Both the position numbers and the translations under genes were made by a program. From Nocardioides bruguierae (GTDB taxonomy: Bacteria > Actinomycetota > Actinomycetes > Propionibacteriales > Nocardioidaceae), in assembly GCF_023656415.1 (NCBI RefSeq), contig NZ_JAMOIL010000012.1:62001-126000 (forward strand): a stretch of DNA of 64,000 nucleotides. Reading direction: 5' to 3'. Shown in pieces: positions 52,455 through 60,182 of the stretch (its first letter is position 1; each line of letters begins with the position of its first letter). The notes beneath the pieces are model-generated. The model saw nothing but the letters and a program-made list of their open reading frames with translations. It did no database searches and had not been told where the DNA came from.

Positions 52455-53438
52455 TCAGCCCTTCGTGGAGGGGATGAGGGTCTTCATGGCCTCGAGCACC
52501 TCGGCCTCGTCCGGCATGGCCGTCGAGCACTCGAGCTTGCCGACCACGACGGCCCCGGCGACGTTGCAGAACTGGAGGATGCGGGTGAGGTCCCAGCCGG
52601 CCAGCAGGCCGTGGCACAGGGCACCACCGAAGGCGTCGCCGGCACCGAGGCCGTTGACGACGTCGACGTAGACCGGCGGCACCTCGACGCGCTCGTCCTT
52701 GGTCGCCGCGAGGACGCCCTTGGGGCCCTGCTTGACGATGGCGAGCTCGACGCCGCGCTCGAGGAGGGCGTCAGCGGCACGCTGGGGCTCGGTCTCGCCG
52801 ACGGCGACCTCGCACTCCTCCTTGTTGCCGATGGCGACGGTGACGTGCTCGAGCGCCTTGCCGACCTGCTCGCTGGCGAGCTCGGGGCTCTCCCAGAACA
52901 TCGGGCGGTAGTCCAGGTCGAGGATGGTGAGCGGGCTGCGGCCGCGGGCCTCCCAGGCGACGAAGTGCGCACCGCGCGAGGGCTCCTGGGAGAGGCCGGT
53001 GACGGTGGCCCAGAAGATCTTGGCGTCCTTGACCGCGTCCATCGGCACGTCCGAGGCCTCGAGCATGAGGTCCGGGGCGATGGGGTGGCGGTAGAAGTAC
53101 AGCGGGAAGTCGTCCGGCGGGAAGATCTCGCAGAACGTGACCGGGGTCGGCGGGCCGAAGGGCACCGCGGGGCCGGTGGTGATGAAGGCGGGGTCGACGC
53201 CGAGGCGCTCGGACTCCAGCTTCACGAAGCGGCCGAAGGCGTCGTCCCCGGTGCGGGTGACGAGGGCGGCCTTGCGGCCGTACCGCGCCGCCGCGACGGC
53301 GACGTTGGTCGCGCTGCCGCCGAGGAACTTCTCGAAGGTCTTGACCTCCTCGAGGCCCACGCCGTGGTCGAGGGGGTAGATGTCGACTCCGGTGCGGCCG
53401 ATCGACACGAGGTCGTAGGCCTGGTCGTTCGCTGTCAC
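52455..53438 (-). CDS. iolC: 5-dehydro-2-deoxygluconokinase
   Basis: PfkB/ribokinase-family sugar kinase that phosphorylates 2-deoxy-5-keto-gluconate. The 327-residue protein has the N-terminal glycine motif FLGGSATNVAVAAARYG and the catalytic anion-hole motif VVNGLGAGDAFGG with the base Asp. GTG 53438 begins the first gene of the operon iolC - aldolase - iolB - iolD - iolA. Confidence 0.93.
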   Translation of the reverse strand: MTANDQAYDLVSIGRTGVDIYPLDHGVGLEEVKTFEKFLGGSATNVAVAAARYGRKAALVTRTGDDAFGRFVKLESERLGVDPAFITTGPAVPFGPPTPVTFCEIFPPDDFPLYFYRHPIAPDLMLEASDVPMDAVKDAKIFWATVTGLSQEPSRGAHFVAWEARGRSPLTILDLDYRPMFWESPELASEQVGKALEHVTVAIGNKEECEVAVGETEPQRAADALLERGVELAIVKQGPKGVLAATKDERVEVPPVYVDVVNGLGAGDAFGGALCHGLLAGWDLTRILQFCNVAGAVVVGKLECSTAMPDEAEVLEAMKTLIPSTKG

Positions 53439-53522
53439 GACGTGACTCCGTTCTGGGTAGAGCGCGGCCCGGTCTCACTCACGGGCACGTCCGGAGACAG
53501 GGACTCCGGGGGACGTGACACC

Positions 53523-53567
53523 AGGTTCGCGTGTGAGGCTCGTCTCGTCAAGAGATTGTCCTAACAA
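53523..53567 (-). promoter_or_regulatory. iolC promoter with adjacent dyad
   Basis: On the minus strand -35 TTGACG (53546-53551) and -10 GAACCT (53523-53528) have a 17-base spacer. Directly upstream lies ATTGTCCTAACAA (53555-53567, plus-strand reading), a TTGT-N4-ACAA dyad shared with the GntR gene upstream region. The rest of the 53439-53665 gap contains only GC-rich leader and the GntR 3' side. Confidence 0.65.
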
Positions 53568-53665
53568 CTTCACTTTAGACCTGACATGGCACGACGCCAA
53601 CCCCGGGTCGGGGGTCGGGCACGAGGTCGGACGAGGCCCGCCCCGGAGCCCTCGGGACGGACGGC

Positions 53666-54427
53666 TCAGCGCGCGACGAGCGTCGTGGAGAAGCTGTACC
53701 GGTCGGGGTGGTACGCGTGCCGGCCGAGCTCGATGGCCCGGCCGGTGTGGTCGTAGGTGAGCCGCTCCATGGTCAGCACCGGGGCGCCCGGCTCCATCTC
53801 CAGCAGCGAGGCCTCATCCGGGGTGCACGCCCGGGCGCCGATGCGCTGCTGGGCGATGCGGATGCCGACGCCACGCGAGCGCAGCAGCTGGTAGAGGCCG
53901 GCACCCTCGAGCGAGGCCGGGAGCAGGTCGGCGAACTCACCGGGCAGGTGGTTGTCGAGCACGGCGACGGGCACGCCGTCGGCCATGCGGCGGCGACGGA
54001 TGTGCAGGACGGGGTCGCCCGCCGGGAGGCTCAGCCGCGCCGCCACGTCCTCGTCCGCCTCGAGCACCTCGTGGTCGAGCAGCGTCGTGGTCGCGCTGAT
54101 GCCGGCCTGGCTCAGGTCCTCGAAGAGGCTGGTGAGCTCGACCGAGCGCTCGACCTGGCCCTGCACCACCTGGGTGCCGATGCCGCGCTGGCGCACGAGC
54201 AGGCCCTTGTCGACGAGGTCCTGGATGGCGCGGCGGATCGTGGGGCGCGAGATCTGCAGCCGCTCGGCGATCGCCATCTCGCTCTCGATCCGGCCGCCGG
54301 CGGGGATGACGCCGCTGCGGATCGCCGACTCCAGCCGGCTCGCGACCTGGGAGTACATGGGCAGGGGGCTCGTGCGGTCGAGGTCCGCGAAGAGCTCCTC
54401 GGGCCAGTGGGCCTCCTCGAGGGCCAT
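53666..54427 (-). CDS. GntR/HutC-family regulator of iol genes
   Basis: GntR-type regulator of 253 residues: N-terminal winged HTH (about 20-85, with AERLQISRPTIRRAIQDLVDKGLL shown in part: LQISRPTIRRAIQDLV) and a C-terminal UTRA ligand-binding domain (SLPAGDPVLHIRRRRMADGVPV in part). It sits between the iolC operon and the divergent transporter. Its probable operator appears at both its own promoter and that of iolC, so it is the likely inositol-responsive repressor. Confidence 0.85.
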   Translation of the reverse strand: MALEEAHWPEELFADLDRTSPLPMYSQVASRLESAIRSGVIPAGGRIESEMAIAERLQISRPTIRRAIQDLVDKGLLVRQRGIGTQVVQGQVERSVELTSLFEDLSQAGISATTTLLDHEVLEADEDVAARLSLPAGDPVLHIRRRRMADGVPVAVLDNHLPGEFADLLPASLEGAGLYQLLRSRGVGIRIAQQRIGARACTPDEASLLEMEPGAPVLTMERLTYDHTGRAIELGRHAYHPDRYSFSTTLVAR

Positions 54428-54469
54428 GTCAGCCTCCTCGTCGCGGGGTCGGACGCCCCACGCAGGTTA

Positions 54470-54482
54470 ATTGTCTCAACAT
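54470..54482. promoter_or_regulatory. Second ATTGTCNNAACA site, GntR promoter
   Basis: ATTGTCTCAACAT matches the iolC-promoter site in 10 of 12 positions, the two differences being C/T exchanges. It abuts a minus-strand -10 CATAAT (54481-54486), 43 bases before the GntR ATG, a location suited to autorepression. Confidence 0.6.
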
Positions 54483-54574
54483 TATGCCCACATGGTCGCA
54501 GATGGGCCGGAACCGCGACAGGGCGGCATCGTCGCAGTTCAGCGGCCTGCGACCGGGCCGGATCGGGTCACGTC

Positions 54575-54585
54575 GATGTCTGACA
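54575..54585. promoter_or_regulatory. GATGTCTGACA site near transporter promoter
   Basis: This 11-base string is identical to part of the dyad in front of the four-carbon acid sugar kinase (63684-63694). It may be a site for the GntR/FCD regulator encoded at 62827, or chance. Confidence 0.3.
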
Positions 54586-54622
54586 GGTCGCCCACAGGGG
54601 GGAAGCAGGACGAGATGGAGGT

Positions 54623-54641
54623 CACTAGCACGTGCTAGTGT
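54623..54641. promoter_or_regulatory. LacI-type operator at transporter promoter
   Basis: CACTAGCACGTGCTAGTG is a perfect 18-base palindrome with the central CG of LacI-family operators. It overlaps a plus-strand -10 TAGTGT (54636-54641), 55 bases before the transporter ATG. The same core occurs in the iolE promoter. Confidence 0.75.
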
Positions 54642-54694
54642 GCCCGGCGCCACGTCAGATGACCTACGACATCCCTGGAGACGAAAGGTTCACC

Positions 54695-56116
54695 ATGGCC
54701 AGCTCCAGCGCTCCTGCGCATACGTCCGACACCCCGTCCAACCTCCCACCGGACACCCCCGGCCCGCACGTCTCGCGGCTCCGGCTCATCACGGTGGTGG
54801 CCACGTTCGGCGGTCTGCTCTTCGGCTACGACACCGGTGTCATCAACGGCGCCCTCGAGCCGATGACCGAGCAGCTCGGACTCACCTCGACCACCGAGGG
54901 CATCGTCGTCAGCATCCTGATCTTCGGCGCCGCGATCGGCGCCCTGCTCGGCGGCCGCCTCTCCGACAGCTTCGGCCGTCGGCACAACATCATCTGGCTC
55001 GCCGGCCTCTTCATCGTCGGCACCATCGGCTGCTCGCTCTCCCCCAGCTGGGAGGTCCTGACCGTCTTCCGCTTCATCCTCGGCCTGGCCGTCGGTGGCG
55101 CCTCCACCACGGTGCCGGTCTACCTCGCCGAGGTCTCGCCCTACGAGCGCCGCGGCTCCCTGGTGACCCGCAACGAGGTCATGATCGTCCTCGGTCAGTT
55201 CCTCGCGTTCATCATCAACGCGATCATCTTCCAGATCTGGGGCGGCGAGGAGCACGTCTGGCGCTGGATGCTCGTCGTGGCCGTGCTGCCCGCCTTCGCG
55301 CTGCTGTTCGGCATGCTGCGCATGCCCGAGAGCCCGCGCTGGCTCTCCGGCCGCGGCCGTGACGACGAGGCCCGCGAGGTCCTCCACCAGGTCCGTTCCC
55401 CCGAGCGCGCCGACGCGGAGATGGACGAGGTCCACGCGCTCATCGAGGAGGAGCAGGAGGCCCAGACCGGCGGCTGGTCCGACCTGGCCGTCCCGTGGGT
55501 GCGCCGCCTGATCTTCATCGGCATCGGCCTGGGCATCGTCCAGCAGGTCACCGGCATCAACTCGATCATGTACTACGGCACGCAGCTGCTGCAGGACGCC
55601 GGCTTCTCCGCCGAGGCCGCGATCATCGCGAACACCCTCAACGGTCTCGCCAGCCTGCTGGGCATCACCGTCGGCATCCTGCTGATCAACAAGATCGACC
55701 GCCGCAGGATGCTGCTCGGCGGCTACGGCCTCATCATCTTCTTCCACCTCGCGGTGGGCCTCGCGGGCAACTTCCTGCCCGAGAACGACTTCAAGCCCTA
55801 CGCCATCCTCGTGCTGGTCGCGCTGTTCGTGTTCTTCATGCAGGGCACGCTCGGCCCGCTCGTGTGGCTGATGCTCGCCGAGATCTTCCCGCTGAAGATC
55901 CGCTCCTTCGCCATGGGCACCTGCGTGTTCGTCCTCTGGATCACCAACGCGCTCGTCGCCTTCGCCTTCCCGCAGGTCGTCTCGGCCCTCGGCATCGGCC
56001 CGACCTTCTTCATCTTCGCGGGCATCGGCGTCCTCTCCACCATCTTCATCTACTTCTTCGTCCCCGAGACCCGGGGCAAGACGCTCGAGCAGTTCGAGGC
56101 GGAGATGAGCGCCTGA
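54695..56116 (+). CDS. Sugar/inositol MFS transporter (IolT-like)
   Basis: Sugar-porter-family MFS symporter, 473 residues, 12 helices. Diagnostic motifs are FGYDTGVINGAL in helix 1, GRLSDSFGRR in loop 2-3, PESPRWL at the end of helix 6, the central sugar-binding QQVTGINSIMYYG and PETRGKTLEQFE at the C-terminus. Placement between two iol operons and shared LacI-type operator indicate inositol uptake. ATG 54695 follows AAAGG; an upstream in-frame ATG (54659) lies too close to the promoter. Confidence 0.88.
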   Translation: MASSSAPAHTSDTPSNLPPDTPGPHVSRLRLITVVATFGGLLFGYDTGVINGALEPMTEQLGLTSTTEGIVVSILIFGAAIGALLGGRLSDSFGRRHNIIWLAGLFIVGTIGCSLSPSWEVLTVFRFILGLAVGGASTTVPVYLAEVSPYERRGSLVTRNEVMIVLGQFLAFIINAIIFQIWGGEEHVWRWMLVVAVLPAFALLFGMLRMPESPRWLSGRGRDDEAREVLHQVRSPERADAEMDEVHALIEEEQEAQTGGWSDLAVPWVRRLIFIGIGLGIVQQVTGINSIMYYGTQLLQDAGFSAEAAIIANTLNGLASLLGITVGILLINKIDRRRMLLGGYGLIIFFHLAVGLAGNFLPENDFKPYAILVLVALFVFFMQGTLGPLVWLMLAEIFPLKIRSFAMGTCVFVLWITNALVAFAFPQVVSALGIGPTFFIFAGIGVLSTIFIYFFVPETRGKTLEQFEAEMSA

Positions 56117-56156
56117 CCGGCGCCGATCCCCACCGACGACACGAAAGAAGGCACGC

Positions 56157-56510
56157 ATGTCCATCCTCGTTGCCGTGACCGACAGCCCCGAGGGCAGCAA
56201 GGCGCTCGTCGCCGCTGCCGATGAGGCCCAGCTGCTCGGCCAGAAGCTCTACGTCCTCAACCTCGCCCTGCGATCCCTGGCCGACCTCCCGGTCGTGGAC
56301 GCCGGCGTGGAGATCATCAACCGCAAGGGCCGCGGCGACCGCGACCCCGTGCACGCCGTGCTCGACGAGATCGAGAACCTCAAGATCGACCGTCTCGTCA
56401 TCGGCATCAAGCGCCGCTCGGCCGTCGGCAAGGCCCTCCTGGGCTCCGTCAGCCAGCGCCTGCTGCTCGAGTGCCCCGTGCCCGTCGTCGCCGTCAAGGT
56501 CGACGCCTGA
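56157..56510 (+). CDS. Universal stress protein family (UspA)
   Basis: Small single-domain UspA protein, 117 residues: ILVAVTDSPEGSKAL at the N-terminus and the nucleotide-binding-like stretch VIGIKRRSAVGKALLGSVSQRLLLECPVPVVAV (in part: LLGSVSQRLLLECPVPVV). The canonical G-x2-G-x9-G-S/T ATP motif is only partly kept. It follows the transporter by 40 bases and precedes an intrinsic terminator, so both are cotranscribed. Its role with inositol uptake is unknown. Confidence 0.85.
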   Translation: MSILVAVTDSPEGSKALVAAADEAQLLGQKLYVLNLALRSLADLPVVDAGVEIINRKGRGDRDPVHAVLDEIENLKIDRLVIGIKRRSAVGKALLGSVSQRLLLECPVPVVAVKVDA

Positions 56511-56539
56511 GGCTCAGCACCTGCTCCACCCACACGAAC

Positions 56540-56567
56540 CCGGTCCCGCTTCGGCGGGGCCGGTTTT
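56540..56567 (+). terminator. Intrinsic terminator after uspA
   Basis: Ten-pair stem CCGGTCCCGC/GCGGGGCCGG (one T-G pair) with a stable TTCG loop, followed by TTTTGTGTT. Confidence 0.8.
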
Positions 56568-56595
56568 GTGTTGATCTGGCGCCCTCCGGGCGCAT

Positions 56596-56706
56596 GTTCG
56601 CGCGCTTATACCCCTGTTCTTCGCTCCGAGCCCTCGGCACCGACGCTCGCAGGCTCGCGGTCGGCACCTCGCCATCGTCACAGCAGAACAGGCGTCGCGC
56701 GCGAAC
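56596..56706. other. Structured intergenic block
   Basis: Nested inverted repeats: outer GTTCGCGCGC/GCGCGCGAAC (56596-56605, 56697-56706), inner CCTGTTCT/AGAACAGG (56613-56620, 56685-56692), and a central CCGACG..CGGTCGG region. It lies between two terminators of converging transcripts and encodes no convincing protein. It could be a structured RNA or a remnant palindromic element. Confidence 0.45.
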
Positions 56707-56729
56707 GCTTCACAAGTCCGGAAAACACT

Positions 56730-56767
56730 GATCCCCCAGAGGCACAGGGGTGTGCCTCTGGGGGATC
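56730..56767. terminator. Long hairpin after iolH
   Basis: A perfect 17-bp stem GATCCCCCAGAGGCACA with GGGG loop lies 34 bases past the iolH stop on the minus strand. No U-tract is seen in that direction. Confidence 0.75.
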
Positions 56768-56800
56768 GGTCAGGCTGCGTCGCCGGAGGCGACCGATGAA

Positions 56801-57682
56801 TCAGCCCCAGCGCTTGATGTGCTTGTCGATCTCGCTGCGCATGTGGTGGGTGGACGCGTCGCGGCGGTCCTCCCACGCGAACACGCACGAGGTGAGGATC
56901 GCGTCGTCGTCCTGGGCGAACTTCATGGTGCCGAGCTTGGAGAAGAAGGCGTCCCAGTCCAGCTCGCCCTGGCCGATGTCGAGGTGCTGGTGCACGCGCA
57001 CGGCGTTGCCGGGAGGGTTGGTGATGTAGCGCAGGCCCGAGGACGCGGTGTGGTCGAAGACGTCCGCGAGGTGCACGTGGGTCAGCAGGTCACCGGCGTA
57101 GTCCATGATGTCGACCATCTCCTGCGCGGAGTGGGCACCGTGGTGGAACGTGTGCGGGCAGCAGTACAGGTAGGAGACCAGCGGCGAGTTGATGCCGCGG
57201 ATCATGTCGATCGAGGTCTTGGCGTCCTCGACGAAGTCGTCGGGGTGCGGCTCCAGGCGCAGGCGCATGCCCTCGCGCTCGAAGACCGGCAGGAGCTCCT
57301 CCATCGAGCGCCAGAACTGGCCCTCGGAGGTCTCGGCGTCCTCCGGGCGGCCGTTGAACTCGGAGTTCATGATGTCGCAGCCCAGCTCGGTGGTGAGCTC
57401 GATGGCACGCTTCCAGTAGCGGACGGCGGCCTGGCGCTGGATCTCGTCCGGGCCGGACCAGCGGTAGAGCGGGAGGTGGCAGGCGATCTTCACGCCGGCG
57501 GCGTCCAGGGCCTTCTTGAAGCCCTTGACGGTGTCGTCGTTGGCGCGGGCGTGGAGGAAGAACGGGGTGAAGTCCTCGCGGGGCGAGAGCTCGATGTACT
57601 CGAAGCCGAGGTCGGCGACGACGCCGGGCAGCTGCGTCAGCGGCACGTCGCGGTACATGTACGGGTCAAGCGCGATCTTCAT
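56801..57682 (-). CDS. iolH: IolH-type sugar phosphate isomerase/epimerase
   Basis: TIM-barrel AP-endonuclease-2-like protein of 293 residues. It begins MKIALDPYMYRDVPLTQLPG and shows FEYIELSPREDF, LRLEPHPDDFVEDA and VHLADVFDHTASSGLRYI (in part: VHLADVFDHTASSG), with metal-ligand Glu/His residues of the family. IolH homologues occur in inositol clusters of Corynebacterium and Salmonella without a settled reaction. It is the last gene of iolE-iolG-iolH. Confidence 0.8.
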   Translation of the reverse strand: MKIALDPYMYRDVPLTQLPGVVADLGFEYIELSPREDFTPFFLHARANDDTVKGFKKALDAAGVKIACHLPLYRWSGPDEIQRQAAVRYWKRAIELTTELGCDIMNSEFNGRPEDAETSEGQFWRSMEELLPVFEREGMRLRLEPHPDDFVEDAKTSIDMIRGINSPLVSYLYCCPHTFHHGAHSAQEMVDIMDYAGDLLTHVHLADVFDHTASSGLRYITNPPGNAVRVHQHLDIGQGELDWDAFFSKLGTMKFAQDDDAILTSCVFAWEDRRDASTHHMRSEIDKHIKRWG

Positions 57683-57725
57683 CTGGGTCTGTCTCTCCGT
57701 GTCGGTGGTGCTGCGGGGCGACGTC

Positions 57726-57863
57726 CGCGGCCGGCGGGCCGGCCGCGACGTGACGGTGCCGCCGACCGCGACCCGGGGCTGGCACGGCCCGGGAGGCGGT
57801 CGACGGCGGAGGCCGCCCGCGAGAGGTGGCGCGGGCGACCGGGACGCCTGCGAGGACAGGCGT
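57726..57863 (-). terminator. Two hairpins between iolG and iolH
   Basis: ACGCCTG/CAGGCGT with six-base loop (57844-57863) lies 13 bases after the iolG stop. CGCGGCCGG/CCGGCCGCG (57726-57747) lies nearer iolH. They fill the 194-base gap and may stabilise or attenuate the transcript rather than end it. Confidence 0.5.
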
Positions 57864-57876
57864 ACGTGCGTGGGGC

Positions 57877-58902
57877 TCAGGCGTAGAGCGCGGGCTTCTC
57901 GACCAGGTCGACGCCGACGCGCTCGCCGGTCTGCAGGGCCTGGACGCCGGCGGCGCACACGGCGGTGGCGGCGTAGCCGTCCCAGCTGCTGGGGCCGGTG
58001 AGGGGCTCGCCGGACGAGACCTGGGCGACCCACTCGGTGAACTCGGTGTCGAAGGCCGAGCGGAAGCGGGCCTGGAAGTCACCGGGCACCTGCACGGAGA
58101 CGGCGCCGTTGGCGCGCACGGCGGTGAGGCCGCGGTCGGCCAGGGCCACGGTGCCGTCCTCGCCGATGACCTCACCGCGGATGTCGTAGCCGTAGCGGAT
58201 GTTGACGGAGGTCTCGACGTGGATGATCGCGCCCGTCGAGGTCTCGACGGTCATGAGCAGCGGGTCCTGCAGGTCGTCGCCGCCCTCACGGTCCAGGCCG
58301 TGGCGGTTGGAACGGGGCGCGATGACGCGGATGCCGGTGATCTCGGCGTCCAGCAGCCAGCGGGCCACGTCGAAGTCGTGCACGGCGGTGTCGACGATCG
58401 CCATCTCGCGGGTGTAGATCGCGGGCACGTCGGGGTTGCGGTGGCCGGACATGAACACCAGCGGGGCGCCGATGACGCCCAAGGCGATCGTCGCCTTCAT
58501 CTCGCGGTAGGCGGCGTCGTAGCGGCGCATGTAGCCGACCTGGACGAGGCGGGAGCCGTGGGCGACCTCGGCCTCGATGATGCGCAGGGTGGCCTCGGCG
58601 GTGGTGGCCAGCGGCTTCTCGCAGAAGACGTGCTTGCCGGCGGCGATGGAGGCGAGCACGAACTCCTCGTGCGTGGGGCCCCAGGAGGTCACGACGATCG
58701 CGTCGACGTCGTCGGCGTTGATCACGGAGTGGCCGTCGGGGTGGACCGTGATCCCGTCGTACTGGGAGGCCACCTCCTTGGCCAGGGTCTCGTTGTGGTC
58801 GGTGATCGCGGTGACGGTCGCGCCGGGGACGAGCCCGTGCAGCCGCTCCACGTGCTGCTGGCCGATCATGCCGGTGCCGATGACGCCGATGCGCAGGGTC
58901 AT
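57877..58902 (-). CDS. iolG: Inositol 2-dehydrogenase, Gfo/Idh/MocA family
   Basis: NAD-dependent oxidoreductase that oxidises myo-inositol to scyllo-inosose, the first catabolic step. The 341-residue protein has the Rossmann motif IGVIGTGMIGQQH (5-17), the catalytic EKPLATT loop (about 94-100) with Lys, GYMRRYDAAYREMK, and the active-site Asp/His in DTAVHDFDVARWLL. Start ATG 58902. Some homologues prefer other inositols. Confidence 0.9.
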   Translation of the reverse strand: MTLRIGVIGTGMIGQQHVERLHGLVPGATVTAITDHNETLAKEVASQYDGITVHPDGHSVINADDVDAIVVTSWGPTHEEFVLASIAAGKHVFCEKPLATTAEATLRIIEAEVAHGSRLVQVGYMRRYDAAYREMKATIALGVIGAPLVFMSGHRNPDVPAIYTREMAIVDTAVHDFDVARWLLDAEITGIRVIAPRSNRHGLDREGGDDLQDPLLMTVETSTGAIIHVETSVNIRYGYDIRGEVIGEDGTVALADRGLTAVRANGAVSVQVPGDFQARFRSAFDTEFTEWVAQVSSGEPLTGPSSWDGYAATAVCAAGVQALQTGERVGVDLVEKPALYA

Positions 58903-58985
58903 GGGGTGTCTCTTCCTCGAGGGGTCCGGGCCGGCCCGGACGGTGGGGTCTGTGGGGAGGGTGTGCTGCGTGCCGGAGCGGCAGG

Positions 58986-59915
58986 TCAGCGGATGCCGCG
59001 CCAGCGGCGGACGGGGCCGAGGCCGCAGCCGGCGTAGTAGCCGGCCGTGCGGGCACCGATCGGGAACGGGACGTGCGGCTCGACCGGGTAGAGGTCCTGC
59101 TCGATGATCGTGAAGATCTCGCGGTCCAGGACGCCCAGGGAGTCGAGGAAGGTGGGCATGTGCGGCTCCCCGGCCCACGGCTCGCACATGACGCCGTGCT
59201 GCACCGCGTCCGAGAGCGGGAGCTTCTCCTTGATGACCATGGCCCGCACCTCGGGGTCCACGGACTTCAGGTGCACGTAGGTGATCCGCTCGGGGAACTT
59301 CTCCACGATGTCGACGTTGTCGCCGTCGCAGTAGGCGACGTGGCCGGTGTCGAGGCAGAGGTTGACCAGCTCGGGGTTCGTGTCGGTCAGGAACTTCTCG
59401 ATGCGGTCCTGGGTGTCGACGTGGGTGTCCGCGTGCGGGTGGAAGACGAGCTTCACCCCGTAGGACTCGTACAGGTAGGCGGCCAGCTCGTCGGTGCCGG
59501 TGACGAGGTTCTTCCACTGCTCGAGGTCGAGCTCGGCGCCCTCGGTGGCGGTGCCGGTGTGCTGGTCGGTGTACTGCTCGGGCAGGTGCACGAGGTACTC
59601 GGCGCCCACGGCCTGGAGCAGGGCGGCCTCCTGGCCGAACTCCTTCTTGGCCTTCTCGAGCGCCTCGGCGCCCTTGTGCAGCCCGGCGAAGACGGTGCCA
59701 CCGGAGACGGTGAGGTCGCGCTTGGCGAGCTCGTCCTTCAGCTGCGCGGGGTCCTGCGGCATGAAGCCCTGCGGGCCCAGCTCGGTGTAGGCGTAGCCCG
59801 TGGCCGCGATCTCGTCGAGGTACTGCTCCCAGCCGACCTGATGGTCGTCGCGGGCGAACCACACGCCCCACGAGTCGGGGGCGGTGCCGAGCTTGAGCTT
59901 CGAGAGGTCGGACAT
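58986..59915 (-). CDS. iolE: IolE-like inosose dehydratase (TIM barrel)
   Basis: Metal-dependent TIM-barrel protein of 309 residues, first gene of its operon. The N-terminus KLGTAPDSWGVWF and AATGYAYTELGPQGFMP, then HPHADTHVDTQDRI, LCLDTGHVAYC and HLKSVDP, carry the family's metal-binding Glu, Asp and His. It is the best candidate in the window for scyllo-inosose dehydratase, the step that feeds IolD; an IolI-type isomerase role is the alternative. Confidence 0.82.
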   Translation of the reverse strand: MSDLSKLKLGTAPDSWGVWFARDDHQVGWEQYLDEIAATGYAYTELGPQGFMPQDPAQLKDELAKRDLTVSGGTVFAGLHKGAEALEKAKKEFGQEAALLQAVGAEYLVHLPEQYTDQHTGTATEGAELDLEQWKNLVTGTDELAAYLYESYGVKLVFHPHADTHVDTQDRIEKFLTDTNPELVNLCLDTGHVAYCDGDNVDIVEKFPERITYVHLKSVDPEVRAMVIKEKLPLSDAVQHGVMCEPWAGEPHMPTFLDSLGVLDREIFTIIEQDLYPVEPHVPFPIGARTAGYYAGCGLGPVRRWRGIR

Positions 59916-59996
59916 GCGGTGCTACTCCCTTGCAGCGCTTGCGGGGCGGCCGTGACACAGGCAACGTGAGGCCGACCACGTGTGGTGGTGGGCACA

Positions 59997-60026
59997 ATGG
60001 GACTAGCACGTGCTAGTTCGTGTCAA
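59997..60026 (-). promoter_or_regulatory. iolE promoter with LacI-type operator
   Basis: On the minus strand -35 TTGACA (60021-60026) and a weak -10 TCCCAT (59997-60002) have an 18-base spacer. The perfect 16-base palindrome ACTAGCACGTGCTAGT (60002-60017) fills that spacer. Binding there would block polymerase, consistent with repression by the adjacent LacI-family protein. Confidence 0.75.
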
Positions 60027-60182
60027 GTGGGCGCGGCGCCCCAGTTTTTCACCCTCCCACGACGGGTGAGGGCGGACGCCGGCGTCCGGCTGCGTCGTCG
60101 CAGGTCAACGCCCCTGTTCACCCCACCTGGGGCGGGGTGGTCGTCGCGGGGCACGACGCAGGACTCAGGAATTTCCCAGCTG
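60027..60182. other. Gap between iolE promoter and lacI 3' end
   Basis: No gene is visible. It holds GGGCG/CGCCC followed by AGTTTTT in plus orientation (60029-60055) and the 16-base palindrome CGGACGCCGGCGTCCG (60073-60088), which may terminate the lacI transcript. Confidence 0.45.

Noticed and set aside
60029..60055. Plus-strand U-tract hairpin near the iolE promoter as a terminator
   Set aside because: No plus-strand gene precedes it, so a function is unsupported; it is only mentioned as gap content.
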